A stretch of 64,000 nt of DNA from Aestuariivita sp964402685 (GTDB taxonomy: Bacteria > Pseudomonadota > Alphaproteobacteria > Rhodobacterales > Rhodobacteraceae), in contig CAYODE010000002.1 of NCBI GenBank assembly GCA_964402685.1, forward strand, positions 1-64,000. Reading direction: 5' to 3'. This document shows positions 26,694-35,341 of this stretch, piece after piece (the stretch's first letter is position 1; each line of letters opens with the position of its first letter). A program made the translations under genes and the position numbers. Under the pieces are notes generated by a model. It did no database searches. It was not told the origin of the DNA and was given only the letters and a program-made list of their open reading frames with translations.

Positions 26694-29257
26694 AGCGTCG
26701 GTCATTCTTGCTGGGTGGGGCATCCCTTCTGTGTGTGCGGCCAACATTTGTCAGCGCTCAGGTGCCATTCTTTAGCACGCGGGTGACATGCGTCGTTGTC
26801 ACCGATGTAACAGCTGATTGTTCGATCCCGCATGTGGTCGCGCTTTTTGATGCGTTGGTCGACAAGGGAGTACCGTTCACATGCGTGGTCGATCCGCACG
26901 CAGTGGATGGCAAACCGCTACCGTCACAGCATCCGCTCGCGCAGCTCCTGACCGCCTACGCCTATTTGGGAGAACGCATCGAAGTCGCGGCCTACGCCCG
27001 GGACTTGCCCCAGCAAAAAGAATATTTCCAGAGCCGGAGCGTGCGAGACGCGAACCAAGCGTTGCGTGACGTCATTACTGGTTATCGGAACGGAGATGTT
27101 CGGCAGACACTTCTTCGTACGGTCGCGCATGAAGAAGCCATATCTCCAGAAGAACCAACGGGCGTCAGGTCTGCTGGCGTTTCCACGGTCATATCCGTTC
27201 CGAAAGCGGATACGCCGGTCAGATCCGAGCGTTGGAGTAATGGGGTGGTACGTTTGTTCGGTGGATCTCGTATCAACCTCGCCACTTATTCCAAGGCGGA
27301 CATCGCCGCACCGTCAGCTGTCACGCAATCGATTTACTACCTGTCGGTGAAAGACGCAGCGTCGCTTGCACCCGAACAAGTTGCCGAGGCATGCGAAGCC
27401 TTTTCAAACGATCTGCTCCAGTCCGAACTGTCAGGACAAAACTCCCTTCAGCGCGTGTCCGATGTTCTCCTCCGAGATGATTTTGCATTTTCCCGTTTTC
27501 TGTCGGTTCACTTGGTTCGCCCCGATCAGGATGACGTCGGCGCACAAAGGCTGATCACTCAGTTCCAAACCGACTTGGCCGAAGTAGGCATCCAATCGAC
27601 AATCGGAGACTTGCCTGACCTTGTTGGCGATGGATCACCGCAAGCCTATTGGCTGCCGATTTCAGAGGCCAACCGCGACCTGCAGGATCCTGAACCTGAG
27701 CAGGTTCTTGCAACGGTTATAGAGGACATGAGCATTGGGTATTTGCCACGTTCAGATCAACGCTCGGACGCGTTGCCCGCTGGGAGCCCGCTGCGGTTTG
27801 TCGACCTGAACAGCGACGCGCCTGGGGTGAATGCAGATGGCGCGCTCTGTCTTCCTTGTTTGGACGTTGTAAATGCTGACATTGCTTCAGAGGTTCATCG
27901 GTATCTTCGGCACACAAACGACGTGGTGCTGTCGGTACACGCTGAAGCTCTCAAAAAACCGTTTGTGCGACATGCCCTCAAATCAGATTTGCTGTCGCTG
28001 GCCAGTAACGGGGTCACCAAGATTGTACCCGTCGTTGAACTGGGACGTTTCATAGCGCCGCGCAGCGCGGAGTTGTCGCGCCATCGGAAAACGACCGCAT
28101 TGGCGCCATATGTAAACGCGAAGCCACAGGAAAAGACCGACAAAGATCGGATGCTCTTGCTCGAGGACGCGAGGATCGCCTGGTCGTATTTCGAAAACTA
28201 CACGATTGACGCCACCGGACTGTGCCCAGCGACTGTGAATTTTTCCGCGACAGATGGCCGAAAACACCCCACGGTGACCATGTGGGACGTCGGCAGCCAC
28301 GTAAACGCGTTGGTTGCAGCATCGCAATTGGGTCTTGTCTCCCAAGATAAATTTGACCGGAACATCTCGCAAATTCTTCGGCAAGTGCGCGGACGCGAAA
28401 CGCAAGATCGCCTGCTGCCGCAAGGCTGGCTGCGCGTTGATCGCCAAAAATGGGGCAACCGGGATTTTGATGGGAGTGATGCAGGCCGCCTGCTCGCATC
28501 CTTGGAGAACCTGCGCCGGTTTGCGGGCCTCGACGATCAACTTGAGGCCCTCGTCGGCTCATGGGACTTGGATAAGATTATCATCGATGGAGAGGTAAAC
28601 TCTGTCATCGATGGAAATCTCGTATCCGCATATCGCTCTCATAGCGCGCACTATTCGGCTCGCGCATTCCGCGCGTGGGGTTTGGACGTCAGATCACCCT
28701 ATGAGGTAACCGAAGGCTTGTCTCGCTATGATGCGCAAATGGCGGTTATTGAAGCTGCGTCTTGGATCGGTCCCATCGGTGCGGAACCTTTGCTTTTGGA
28801 AGCAATGGAACTGGGGATGTCCGAGCAAAGCAGCTACCTGGCGGAAGTGCTTTTTGCCGCGCAGTTCGAAGAGTTTCAGGAAACCGGTAGGGTCATTGCC
28901 GTTTCCGAGGGCCCAATCGACGTTGAACCTTGGTTTACTTATCAAGGGTTGCAGCTGGATGCAGCAAACCGGACCTGGGCCTTGGACACGGTTGGGCATG
29001 ATGAACAGTATATGACGCCCGCGTTCTGGGATAAGCATCTTGTCGTCAGTACTAAAGCGGCGTTTCTGTGGAACGCATACAAGCCCGTCGAGCATTCTCA
29101 GCGGGTGTTGGAGGAAGTCAGGCAGAAGACGCGCACCAATGTTGGCTTCGCATCAAGCACCTTTGATCATGATGGACGCGTGACGGCCACCTATACCGAC
29201 ATCAACACGAACGCGGTGATCCTGCAGTCGATCGCCCACATGTTGGCTGGAACTTAG
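26690..29257 (+). CDS. Tat-exported DUF3131 protein, partner of the polysaccharide fusion
   Basis: An 855-residue protein starting at an ATG that overlaps the stop of the preceding gene (ATGA). It opens with a twin-arginine signal (MKRRSFLLGGASLL) and cleavage near FVSA-QV. The first half (about 25-440) has a deacetylase-like opening (CVVVTDVTADCSIPHVV) but no full NodB motifs. The second half, from about 485, is a DUF3131 domain: LLEDARIAWSYFENY, MWDVGSHVNALVAASQLGL, GWLRVDRQKW and DGSDAGRLLASL. DUF3131 is an alpha/alpha-type domain found near exopolysaccharide genes. It probably handles the nascent glycan in the periplasm, as modifying enzyme or lyase (inference). Confidence 0.88.
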   Translation: MKRRSFLLGGASLLCVRPTFVSAQVPFFSTRVTCVVVTDVTADCSIPHVVALFDALVDKGVPFTCVVDPHAVDGKPLPSQHPLAQLLTAYAYLGERIEVAAYARDLPQQKEYFQSRSVRDANQALRDVITGYRNGDVRQTLLRTVAHEEAISPEEPTGVRSAGVSTVISVPKADTPVRSERWSNGVVRLFGGSRINLATYSKADIAAPSAVTQSIYYLSVKDAASLAPEQVAEACEAFSNDLLQSELSGQNSLQRVSDVLLRDDFAFSRFLSVHLVRPDQDDVGAQRLITQFQTDLAEVGIQSTIGDLPDLVGDGSPQAYWLPISEANRDLQDPEPEQVLATVIEDMSIGYLPRSDQRSDALPAGSPLRFVDLNSDAPGVNADGALCLPCLDVVNADIASEVHRYLRHTNDVVLSVHAEALKKPFVRHALKSDLLSLASNGVTKIVPVVELGRFIAPRSAELSRHRKTTALAPYVNAKPQEKTDKDRMLLLEDARIAWSYFENYTIDATGLCPATVNFSATDGRKHPTVTMWDVGSHVNALVAASQLGLVSQDKFDRNISQILRQVRGRETQDRLLPQGWLRVDRQKWGNRDFDGSDAGRLLASLENLRRFAGLDDQLEALVGSWDLDKIIIDGEVNSVIDGNLVSAYRSHSAHYSARAFRAWGLDVRSPYEVTEGLSRYDAQMAVIEAASWIGPIGAEPLLLEAMELGMSEQSSYLAEVLFAAQFEEFQETGRVIAVSEGPIDVEPWFTYQGLQLDAANRTWALDTVGHDEQYMTPAFWDKHLVVSTKAAFLWNAYKPVEHSQRVLEEVRQKTRTNVGFASSTFDHDGRVTATYTDINTNAVILQSIAHMLAGT

Positions 29258-29371
29258 CGCGACATCTATCCAGCAGTTGTGCTGAATTCCACTGAGCACA
29301 CTCCGGTGATGTCAGTCTCATACGCCAAAAATACATAGCGTTAGCAGACATACTTATTGCACGAGCATCAT

Positions 29372-29393
29372 TAATTCACTAATCCATGAATTA
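29372..29393. promoter_or_regulatory. Candidate ArsR operator
   Basis: A perfect dyad TAATTCA-N8-TGAATTA ends on the first base of the ArsR-ArsC start codon. AT-rich dyads of this size are typical ArsR/SmtB sites, and the position would block both transcription and translation start. Confidence 0.6.
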
Positions 29394-30238
29394 TGGAAAT
29401 AATGATTCCCAATCGCCTCTCGATCTTGGGCCATCCGCAACGGCTGGCTCTTTTCAGGCTACTGATGCGGCGCTACCCAGATCGGGTTCCTGCGACTGAA
29501 CTTGCGCAGGCATTGGGACTAAAGCCCAACACTCTATCAACCTATGTGAGTGCGCTTTTGCGTGCCGGGCTCATCACCCAAGAACGCGTGGGAACCTCAT
29601 TGAGGTATGCAATCGACATTGAAGCCGCGCGTGAAACCTTTGAATTCGTACTGGGCGACTGCTGCCGCTGGCGCCCGGACATCTGCTACCCTTTCATCGA
29701 CACTGCCTTCTCTGGAGATCGTCCCATGACAGACCGGAAGTATAACGTCCTGTTCATCTGTAGCGGAAATTCCGCCCGCTCCATTTTCGCCGAATCCATT
29801 CTACGGACAGAGGGTGGCGACAAATTCGCCGCTTACTCTGCGGGTACAAAACCTAGCTCGCAACTCAACCCATTTGCGCTGGAAGTTCTTAAACAGAAGG
29901 GCCACGACGTAACGCTCCTGGAATCAAAGAACATTTCCACTTTCCAGGAAGACGATGCACCGGAATTTGATTTCGTTTTCACAGTCTGCGATCAGGCCGC
30001 AAACGAAGAATGCCCTGCTTGGACGGGACAGCCGGTCAGCGCTCATTGGGGCATGCCGGATCCAGTAAAAGCGCAAGGATCGGATGCGGAAAAGAGCTTA
30101 GCTTTTCAACATGCCTACGGCGCACTTTTGAACCGCATCAAGGCATTCACCGCGTTGCCAATTGACTCTCTTGACCGCATCGCACTTCAGAAAGCGGTGG
30201 ACGACCTTGCGCGCGCCGACGAAGGAGCTTCTGCATGA
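29393..30238 (+). CDS. ArsR repressor fused to LMW-phosphatase-type arsenate reductase
   Basis: A 281-residue fusion. Residues 1-100 are an ArsR/SmtB winged helix (VPATELAQALGLKPNTLSTYVSALL) ending in a cysteine set GDCCRWRPDIC (C90, C91, C98) suited to bind arsenite. Residues 115-270 are a low-molecular-weight phosphatase-like ArsC with the P-loop CSGNSARS (C123-R129), redox Cys in FTVCDQ and EECP (C199, C207) and the catalytic Asp in MPDP (D223). It would sense arsenite and reduce arsenate in one protein. An internal ATG at 29402 is an alternative start, as the 29393 ATG overlaps the operator. The stop overlaps the next gene by four bases. Confidence 0.92.
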   Translation: MEIMIPNRLSILGHPQRLALFRLLMRRYPDRVPATELAQALGLKPNTLSTYVSALLRAGLITQERVGTSLRYAIDIEAARETFEFVLGDCCRWRPDICYPFIDTAFSGDRPMTDRKYNVLFICSGNSARSIFAESILRTEGGDKFAAYSAGTKPSSQLNPFALEVLKQKGHDVTLLESKNISTFQEDDAPEFDFVFTVCDQAANEECPAWTGQPVSAHWGMPDPVKAQGSDAEKSLAFQHAYGALLNRIKAFTALPIDSLDRIALQKAVDDLARADEGASA

Positions 30239-31233
30239 CAGTTTACGCCGTAAACGGCCTTGGACGGATTGGAAAGCTGATCCTTAGACCGCTGCTTGAA
30301 CGCGGGGCCAAGATCGCGTGGATCAATGACGCAGTCGGCGATCCGCAGATGCACGCCCATCTGTTTGAATTCGATACGGTACATGGTCGCTGGGATGCTG
30401 AGTTCTCCCACGACTCCGAAAGTGTGACCATCAACGGTACCCGCCTACCTTTCATTGGGACGCGCGACATCACGGATCTGCCTTTGGATGATGTGGATGT
30501 CGTCATAGACTGTACCGGTGTGTTCAAGACCGAGGCCAAGCTTGCCCCATTCTTTGACGCCGGTGTGAAAAAGGTCGTTGTATCTGCCCCAGTGAAGGAC
30601 GGTGATGCGGCCAATATTGTCATTGGTGTCAATGACGATACCTATGATCCTGAACGGCATCGGATCATCTCAGCGGCAAGTTGCACTACGAATTGCCTGG
30701 CGCCGGTCGTTAAGGTTCTTCACGAAAGCATCGGCATAAAACACGGGTCGATCACGACCATCCATGATGTCACCAATACGCAGACCATTGTTGACCGACC
30801 TGCAAAGGATCTGCGCCGCGCGCGGTCAGCTTTGAATTCGCTGATCCCTACCACAACTGGCAGTGCAACTGCGATTACTCTCATTTACCCAGAGCTTAAA
30901 GGCCGTTTGAATGGCCATGCGGTGCGTGTTCCCTTGTTGAATGCGTCGCTCACGGATTGCGTTTTTGAGGTAGAACGCGCAACGACCGAAGATGAAGTGA
31001 ATGCGCTGTTCAAAGCCGCGGCTGATGGTCCGCTTCATGGCATATTGGGATATGAAGAACGCCCACTCGTCTCCACGGATTACACCAACGATGAGCGCTC
31101 CAGCATTGTAGACGCGCTATCGACCATGGTGGTCAATGGCACACAGGTAAAAGTCTATGCCTGGTACGACAATGAAATGGGATATGCCCATCGTCTGGTG
31201 GATGTGGCTCTGATGGTTGGAGCAACAGTGTGA
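30235..31233 (+). CDS. ArsJ-associated glyceraldehyde-3-phosphate dehydrogenase
   Basis: A 332-residue GAPDH with the NAD-binding VNGLGRIGKL start, catalytic Cys in SAASCTTNC (C150) and His in TTIHDVT (H177), and the closing WYDNEMGYAHRLVD. Its place between an arsenate regulator and arsJ marks the known subgroup that joins arsenate to glyceraldehyde-3-phosphate, giving 1-arseno-3-phosphoglycerate for export by ArsJ. It overlaps both neighbours by four bases. It is less likely to be the glycolytic enzyme of the cell. Confidence 0.95.
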   Translation: MTVYAVNGLGRIGKLILRPLLERGAKIAWINDAVGDPQMHAHLFEFDTVHGRWDAEFSHDSESVTINGTRLPFIGTRDITDLPLDDVDVVIDCTGVFKTEAKLAPFFDAGVKKVVVSAPVKDGDAANIVIGVNDDTYDPERHRIISAASCTTNCLAPVVKVLHESIGIKHGSITTIHDVTNTQTIVDRPAKDLRRARSALNSLIPTTTGSATAITLIYPELKGRLNGHAVRVPLLNASLTDCVFEVERATTEDEVNALFKAAADGPLHGILGYEERPLVSTDYTNDERSSIVDALSTMVVNGTQVKVYAWYDNEMGYAHRLVDVALMVGATV

Positions 31234-32483
31234 CAGACAGCACGCCGCGCGCAGAGGGTTTGTCGGCCTATATTGCCGTGACCGCCGCCTATTGGGCGTT
31301 TATGCTCACAGATGGCGCGCTGCGCATGCTGGTGCTTTTGCACTTTCATACGCTAGGTTTTTCGCCGATTCAGCTCGCCTATCTCTTTGTGCTGTATGAG
31401 ATCGCGGGAATGGTGACGAACCTTTGCGCCGGGTGGATTGCCGCGCGGTTCGGATTAACCTCGACGCTCTATGCTGGGTTAGGTCTTCAGGTGGTGGCGC
31501 TTTTGGCTTTGGCACAGCTGGACCCAACCTGGGCAATTGGACTGTCCGTCGCCTATGTGATGATCGTCCAAGGCGCGAGCGGCGTGGCCAAGGATCTGGC
31601 CAAAATGTCTTCGAAATCAGCGGTCAAGCTACTTGCGCCGACAGAAGACGGCGGATTGTTCCGCTGGGTGGCGTTGCTGACGGGATCCAAGAATGCAGTG
31701 AAAGGCTTTGGATTCCTGCTGGGCGCAGTGTTGCTGGCAACCCTCGGTTTTGAATGGGCCGTGCTGGGTATGGCGGCCATCCTTGCGGTTATTCTAGTTG
31801 CGATCTTGGTGGCCATGCCGTCGGGCCTGCCAAAGGGGCGCAAGGGCGCGAAGTTTTCCGAGGTCTTCTCCAAATCCAGCAACGTGAATTGGCTTTCCGC
31901 AGCGCGGGTATTCCTGTTCGGTGCGCGCGACGTGTGGTTTGTCGTTGGTATTCCGATCTACTTTTATGCGGTGCTGTCAGACGGCACCGTTGCAGGCAAT
32001 CGCCAGGCCTTTTTTATGATCGGGACGTTCATGGCCGTGTGGGTGATCCTTTATGGATTGGTCCAAACGTCGGCACCGCGTCTGTTACGTGCGGCCTCGC
32101 GTCCTGAAAGCGAATTGATCCGTGCTGCGCGCAGCTGGGCTTGGTTTTTGGCAGCCATACCCGCCGCACTAACCGCAGCCGCCATGGCGCTTGAGACGCC
32201 GCAATCGCTTTTAACGGCAGCTCTTGTCGCGGGTCTGCTTGCCTTTGGCGCAGTCTTCGCCATCAACTCCGCGCTGCATTCCTACCTGATCCTTGCGTTC
32301 ACCAAGGCCGAACGGGTCACAATGGATGTCGGGTTTTACTATATGGCCAATGCTGGCGGACGGCTTTTGGGAACCGTTTTGTCCGGGCTGACATATCAGG
32401 TCGGGGGACTGCCGCTTATGCTGGGCACCGCAACCCTGATGGTTTCTGCCGCTGCGGTGGCGTCCAGTTTTCTGCGCGATTAA
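31230..32483 (+). CDS. arsJ: ArsJ, organoarsenical (1-arseno-3-phosphoglycerate) MFS exporter
   Basis: A 417-residue major-facilitator protein with about twelve hydrophobic helices. It starts at a GTG overlapping the GAPDH stop (GTGA). The run SAYIAVTAAYWAFMLTDGALRMLVLLHFH at the front is shown here in part: the motif WAFMLTDGALRMLVLLHF is typical of ArsJ. Together with the arsenate-linked GAPDH it gives resistance to arsenate by pumping out the unstable arseno-sugar acid. Its stop TAA overlaps, on the opposite strand, the stop of the Dpp-type ATPase gene. Confidence 0.94.
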   Translation: MTDSTPRAEGLSAYIAVTAAYWAFMLTDGALRMLVLLHFHTLGFSPIQLAYLFVLYEIAGMVTNLCAGWIAARFGLTSTLYAGLGLQVVALLALAQLDPTWAIGLSVAYVMIVQGASGVAKDLAKMSSKSAVKLLAPTEDGGLFRWVALLTGSKNAVKGFGFLLGAVLLATLGFEWAVLGMAAILAVILVAILVAMPSGLPKGRKGAKFSEVFSKSSNVNWLSAARVFLFGARDVWFVVGIPIYFYAVLSDGTVAGNRQAFFMIGTFMAVWVILYGLVQTSAPRLLRAASRPESELIRAARSWAWFLAAIPAALTAAAMALETPQSLLTAALVAGLLAFGAVFAINSALHSYLILAFTKAERVTMDVGFYYMANAGGRLLGTVLSGLTYQVGGLPLMLGTATLMVSAAAVASSFLRD

Positions 32484-33478
32484 TCCACTTCTGCGGGCTG
32501 TGGAGCCTCATCCAAAAAGAAACAGGCCGCGTGATGGGTTGCGTTTAACCGTGTCGCGGCAGGTTCACTTTGGTGACATTTCGCCTGCACTTTCGGGCAC
32601 CTGCTGGCAAAGCGGCAGCCCGGCGGTAGGTTTGTCGCATCAGGCGGATCGCCGGGAATGAGAATCCGCTTCTTGCTGATCTCACCGGGGTGGTCGACCC
32701 GCGGTACCGCCGACAACAACGCTTGCGTATAGGGGTGCTGAGGACTGTTGAACAAGCTCAACCGGTCTGCCTGTTCGACTACTTTTCCCATATACATCAC
32801 GGCGATACTGTCGCACATGTGCTGCACAACACCCAGATCGTGGCTGATGAATAGGTAGGTCAAGCCGAATTGGGTTTGCAACCGGCGCAATAGGTTCAGG
32901 ATTTGCGCCTGCACCGCGACGTCCAGGGCAGAAACCGCCTCGTCGCAAATGATCAGCTCTGGCTGCGTGGCCAAGGCACGCGCAATACCGATGCGTTGTC
33001 GTTGCCCGCCTGAGAACTGATGTGGGAACAGACGTTGCTGTTCGCGGCGCAAGCCAACCGCCTTAAAAAGCTCATCGACCCGCTGAACCTTTTCGGCCTC
33101 TGACTTGTCGGACAGACTATCCAGAGGTTCGCGCACAATATCCGACACACGCTTCCGAGGGTTTAAACTGCTGTAGGGATCTTGGAAGATGAACTGCACC
33201 CGGCGCCGCATGCGGCGCAGTTCCTCTCCCTCTTTTGTGAGAATGTCGTCGCCATCCAAATGCGCGGTGCCCTTATAGGCATTTACAAGCCGTGCAACCG
33301 CGAGTGCCGCTGTTGTTTTGCCCGAGCCACTTTCGCCCACAATCCCCAAGGTTTGGCCTTTGGGCACCTGAAACGACACGTCATCGACGGCGTAGAGATA
33401 GCTCTTTTTGTTCCAGCCCCGTTTCACCTCAAAACGGACTGTCAGGTTCTTTACGTCAAGCAGCGGAGCATCAGTCAT
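32480..33478 (-). CDS. Oligopeptide/dipeptide ABC importer ATPase (DppF/OppF type)
   Basis: A 332-residue ATPase with Walker A GESGSGKTT, the signature FSGGQRQRIGIARAL, Walker B LIICDEAVSALD and the C-terminal oligo/dipeptide transporter extension with Cys residues (LPPGCRFASRCP, then C and C) that may hold an iron-sulfur cluster. The ATG at 33478 lies one base after the stop of the upstream ATPase gene. It is the last gene of a five-gene importer and ends convergently with arsJ, sharing the TTAA of both stop codons. It powers uptake of peptides or similar compounds. Confidence 0.95.
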   Translation of the reverse strand: MTDAPLLDVKNLTVRFEVKRGWNKKSYLYAVDDVSFQVPKGQTLGIVGESGSGKTTAALAVARLVNAYKGTAHLDGDDILTKEGEELRRMRRRVQFIFQDPYSSLNPRKRVSDIVREPLDSLSDKSEAEKVQRVDELFKAVGLRREQQRLFPHQFSGGQRQRIGIARALATQPELIICDEAVSALDVAVQAQILNLLRRLQTQFGLTYLFISHDLGVVQHMCDSIAVMYMGKVVEQADRLSLFNSPQHPYTQALLSAVPRVDHPGEISKKRILIPGDPPDATNLPPGCRFASRCPKVQAKCHQSEPAATRLNATHHAACFFLDEAPQPAEVD

Positions 33479-33479
33479 C

Positions 33480-34463
33480 TTACATCGCCTCCGCGTGCCA
33501 GCAGTCCGAGATCTGCCCATTGTCGAACTGCGTCTCAGACGGACGCTTTGACCGGCACTGGTCCGTCACATGCGCGCAGCGCGATGCAAACAGGCAGGCA
33601 TCCTGCCCAAAATCCTTGAGCGACGGCACAATCCCCGGAACTTCGAAGAGTTCAGGCCTGTCTTCGGTCAACACATCATGCAGGTGAGGCACACAAGAGA
33701 TCAGCCCCTTGGTATAAGGATGCCGCGCATGTTCGATGATCTGGGCAACTGGTCCGAGTTCGGCCTTTCGCCCCGCGTACATCACGATCATTCGCTCTGC
33801 CATTTCTGCAACCGCGCCCATGTCATGCGTGATCAGGATGATGGAAGTTCCGGTCTGAGAGCGCAAATCGCGGAGTAGATCAAAAATCTGAGCCTGCACC
33901 GTCACATCAAGGGCGGTTGTCGGCTCGTCCGCGATAAGGATTTTGGGTTTACAGGCCAAGGCCATCGCGATCATCGCGCGCTGTCGTTGTCCACCCGACA
34001 TTTGGAAGGGATAGGCCCCCGCCCTGCCCTTTGGATTGGGAATACGAACGGCATCAATGAGTTCCACCGCGTGATCCCATGCCGCCTGCCGGGACAGGCC
34101 CTGATGCGCGCGCAGAACCTCCGCAATCTGTTCGCCGATGGTGAATACAGGGTTCAACGAAGTCATCGGCTCCTGAAAAATCATAGAAATTTCATTGCCG
34201 CGAATATCACGCAACCGCGCATCGGAGGCTGTCGTCAGGTCCTCTCCATTAAACCGGATCGCGCCACTTGCAATCCGCCCGATTTTATCCGGCAAAAGAC
34301 CCATCAAGGCCAAGGCTGTCATGGACTTTCCACAGCCGGACTCACCGACGAAACTCAGCGTCTCCCCCGCTTCGAGTTCAAATGACAAATCATCGATTAC
34401 CGGCGCCGTGCCATCACGCGTCGTGAGTTCGATCCGTAGATTTTCTACCTCAAGAAGCGCCAT
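33480..34463 (-). CDS. Oligopeptide/dipeptide ABC importer ATPase (DppD/OppD type)
   Basis: A 327-residue ATPase with Walker A GESGCGKSM, signature MSGGQRQRAMIAMAL, Walker B ILIADEPTTALD and the H-loop ITHDMGAV, plus the Cys-bearing C-terminal extension (CLFASRCAHVTDQC). The ATG at 34463 overlaps the preceding permease stop by one base (TGATG). It forms a heterodimer with the neighbouring ATPase. Confidence 0.95.
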   Translation of the reverse strand: MALLEVENLRIELTTRDGTAPVIDDLSFELEAGETLSFVGESGCGKSMTALALMGLLPDKIGRIASGAIRFNGEDLTTASDARLRDIRGNEISMIFQEPMTSLNPVFTIGEQIAEVLRAHQGLSRQAAWDHAVELIDAVRIPNPKGRAGAYPFQMSGGQRQRAMIAMALACKPKILIADEPTTALDVTVQAQIFDLLRDLRSQTGTSIILITHDMGAVAEMAERMIVMYAGRKAELGPVAQIIEHARHPYTKGLISCVPHLHDVLTEDRPELFEVPGIVPSLKDFGQDACLFASRCAHVTDQCRSKRPSETQFDNGQISDCWHAEAM

Positions 34464-35341
34464 CAGCGTTGCCTCAGTTTCGGGTTCAGCGCGTCGTTCA
34501 ATCCATCCCCCACCAGTGAAATCGCAAGAACCGTGACAAAGATCGCAAGGCCCGGCAGGGTGACGGTGTAGCTGGCGTCCAGAATGTACTGCCGGTTGGA
34601 TCCGATAATCTGACCCCAACTCACCACGTTTGGGTCAGTCAGGCCCAGAAAGGAGAGGCCTGCCTCAAACAGGATTGCACTGCCAACCATCAAGGCTGAC
34701 TGCACGATAATCGGGGGCAGTGCGTTTGGGAGGATCACGCCAAAGATTAAAGACCGGTTGGGAACACCCGAGGCGCGCGAGGCCATGACGAACTCTAACT
34801 CTCGAATGCGCAGGAATTCGGCCCGCGTGATCCGGGCAACAGCCGTCCAACTGACAACCCCAATGGCAAAGGTAATCATAGGCAGTGAGGCGCCGAAGAG
34901 CGCGACCAGAACCATCGAAAATAGAAGGGTTGGCAGAACCTGAAAGAACTCAGTGATGCGCATCAACACTTCTTCGACCCAACCGCGGTAGAACCCGGCC
35001 AAAGCGCCGACGGACACACCGATAAAGATCGACACAACAGCCGCGGCCAAACCGATCAGCAGGGACACGCGCGCCCCATTGATGATCATCGACAAAAGAT
35101 CGCGCCCCAGATAGTCAGTGCCTAACAAGAAGCCGTTTTCTCCTGGCGGTGAGAACGGTGCCCACACCATTTCAAACGGATCGGTAGGGTAAATGAACGG
35201 GCCCAACACCGCGACGACCCCGATGCCCAGCAAGACAATCAACGCTGCAACGGCCGAGTGATTGCGTAAAAACATCCCCCACGCTTCACGCAGCGGGCTT
35301 TCGGCGCGAGGCGTTTCGTCGCCTGGAGTGACATCGGTCAT
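34463..35341 (-). CDS. Peptide-type ABC importer permease (DppC/OppC type)
   Basis: A 292-residue inner-membrane permease with a cytoplasmic N-terminal tail, about six helices and the OppC signature GTDYLGRDLLSMIINGARVSLLIG. The coupling loop is around RASGVPNRSLIFGVILPNALPPI. It overlaps the DppB-type gene by four bases (ATGA) and the ATPase gene by one, as in other translationally coupled importer operons. Confidence 0.95.
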   Translation of the reverse strand: MTDVTPGDETPRAESPLREAWGMFLRNHSAVAALIVLLGIGVVAVLGPFIYPTDPFEMVWAPFSPPGENGFLLGTDYLGRDLLSMIINGARVSLLIGLAAAVVSIFIGVSVGALAGFYRGWVEEVLMRITEFFQVLPTLLFSMVLVALFGASLPMITFAIGVVSWTAVARITRAEFLRIRELEFVMASRASGVPNRSLIFGVILPNALPPIIVQSALMVGSAILFEAGLSFLGLTDPNVVSWGQIIGSNRQYILDASYTVTLPGLAIFVTVLAISLVGDGLNDALNPKLRQR

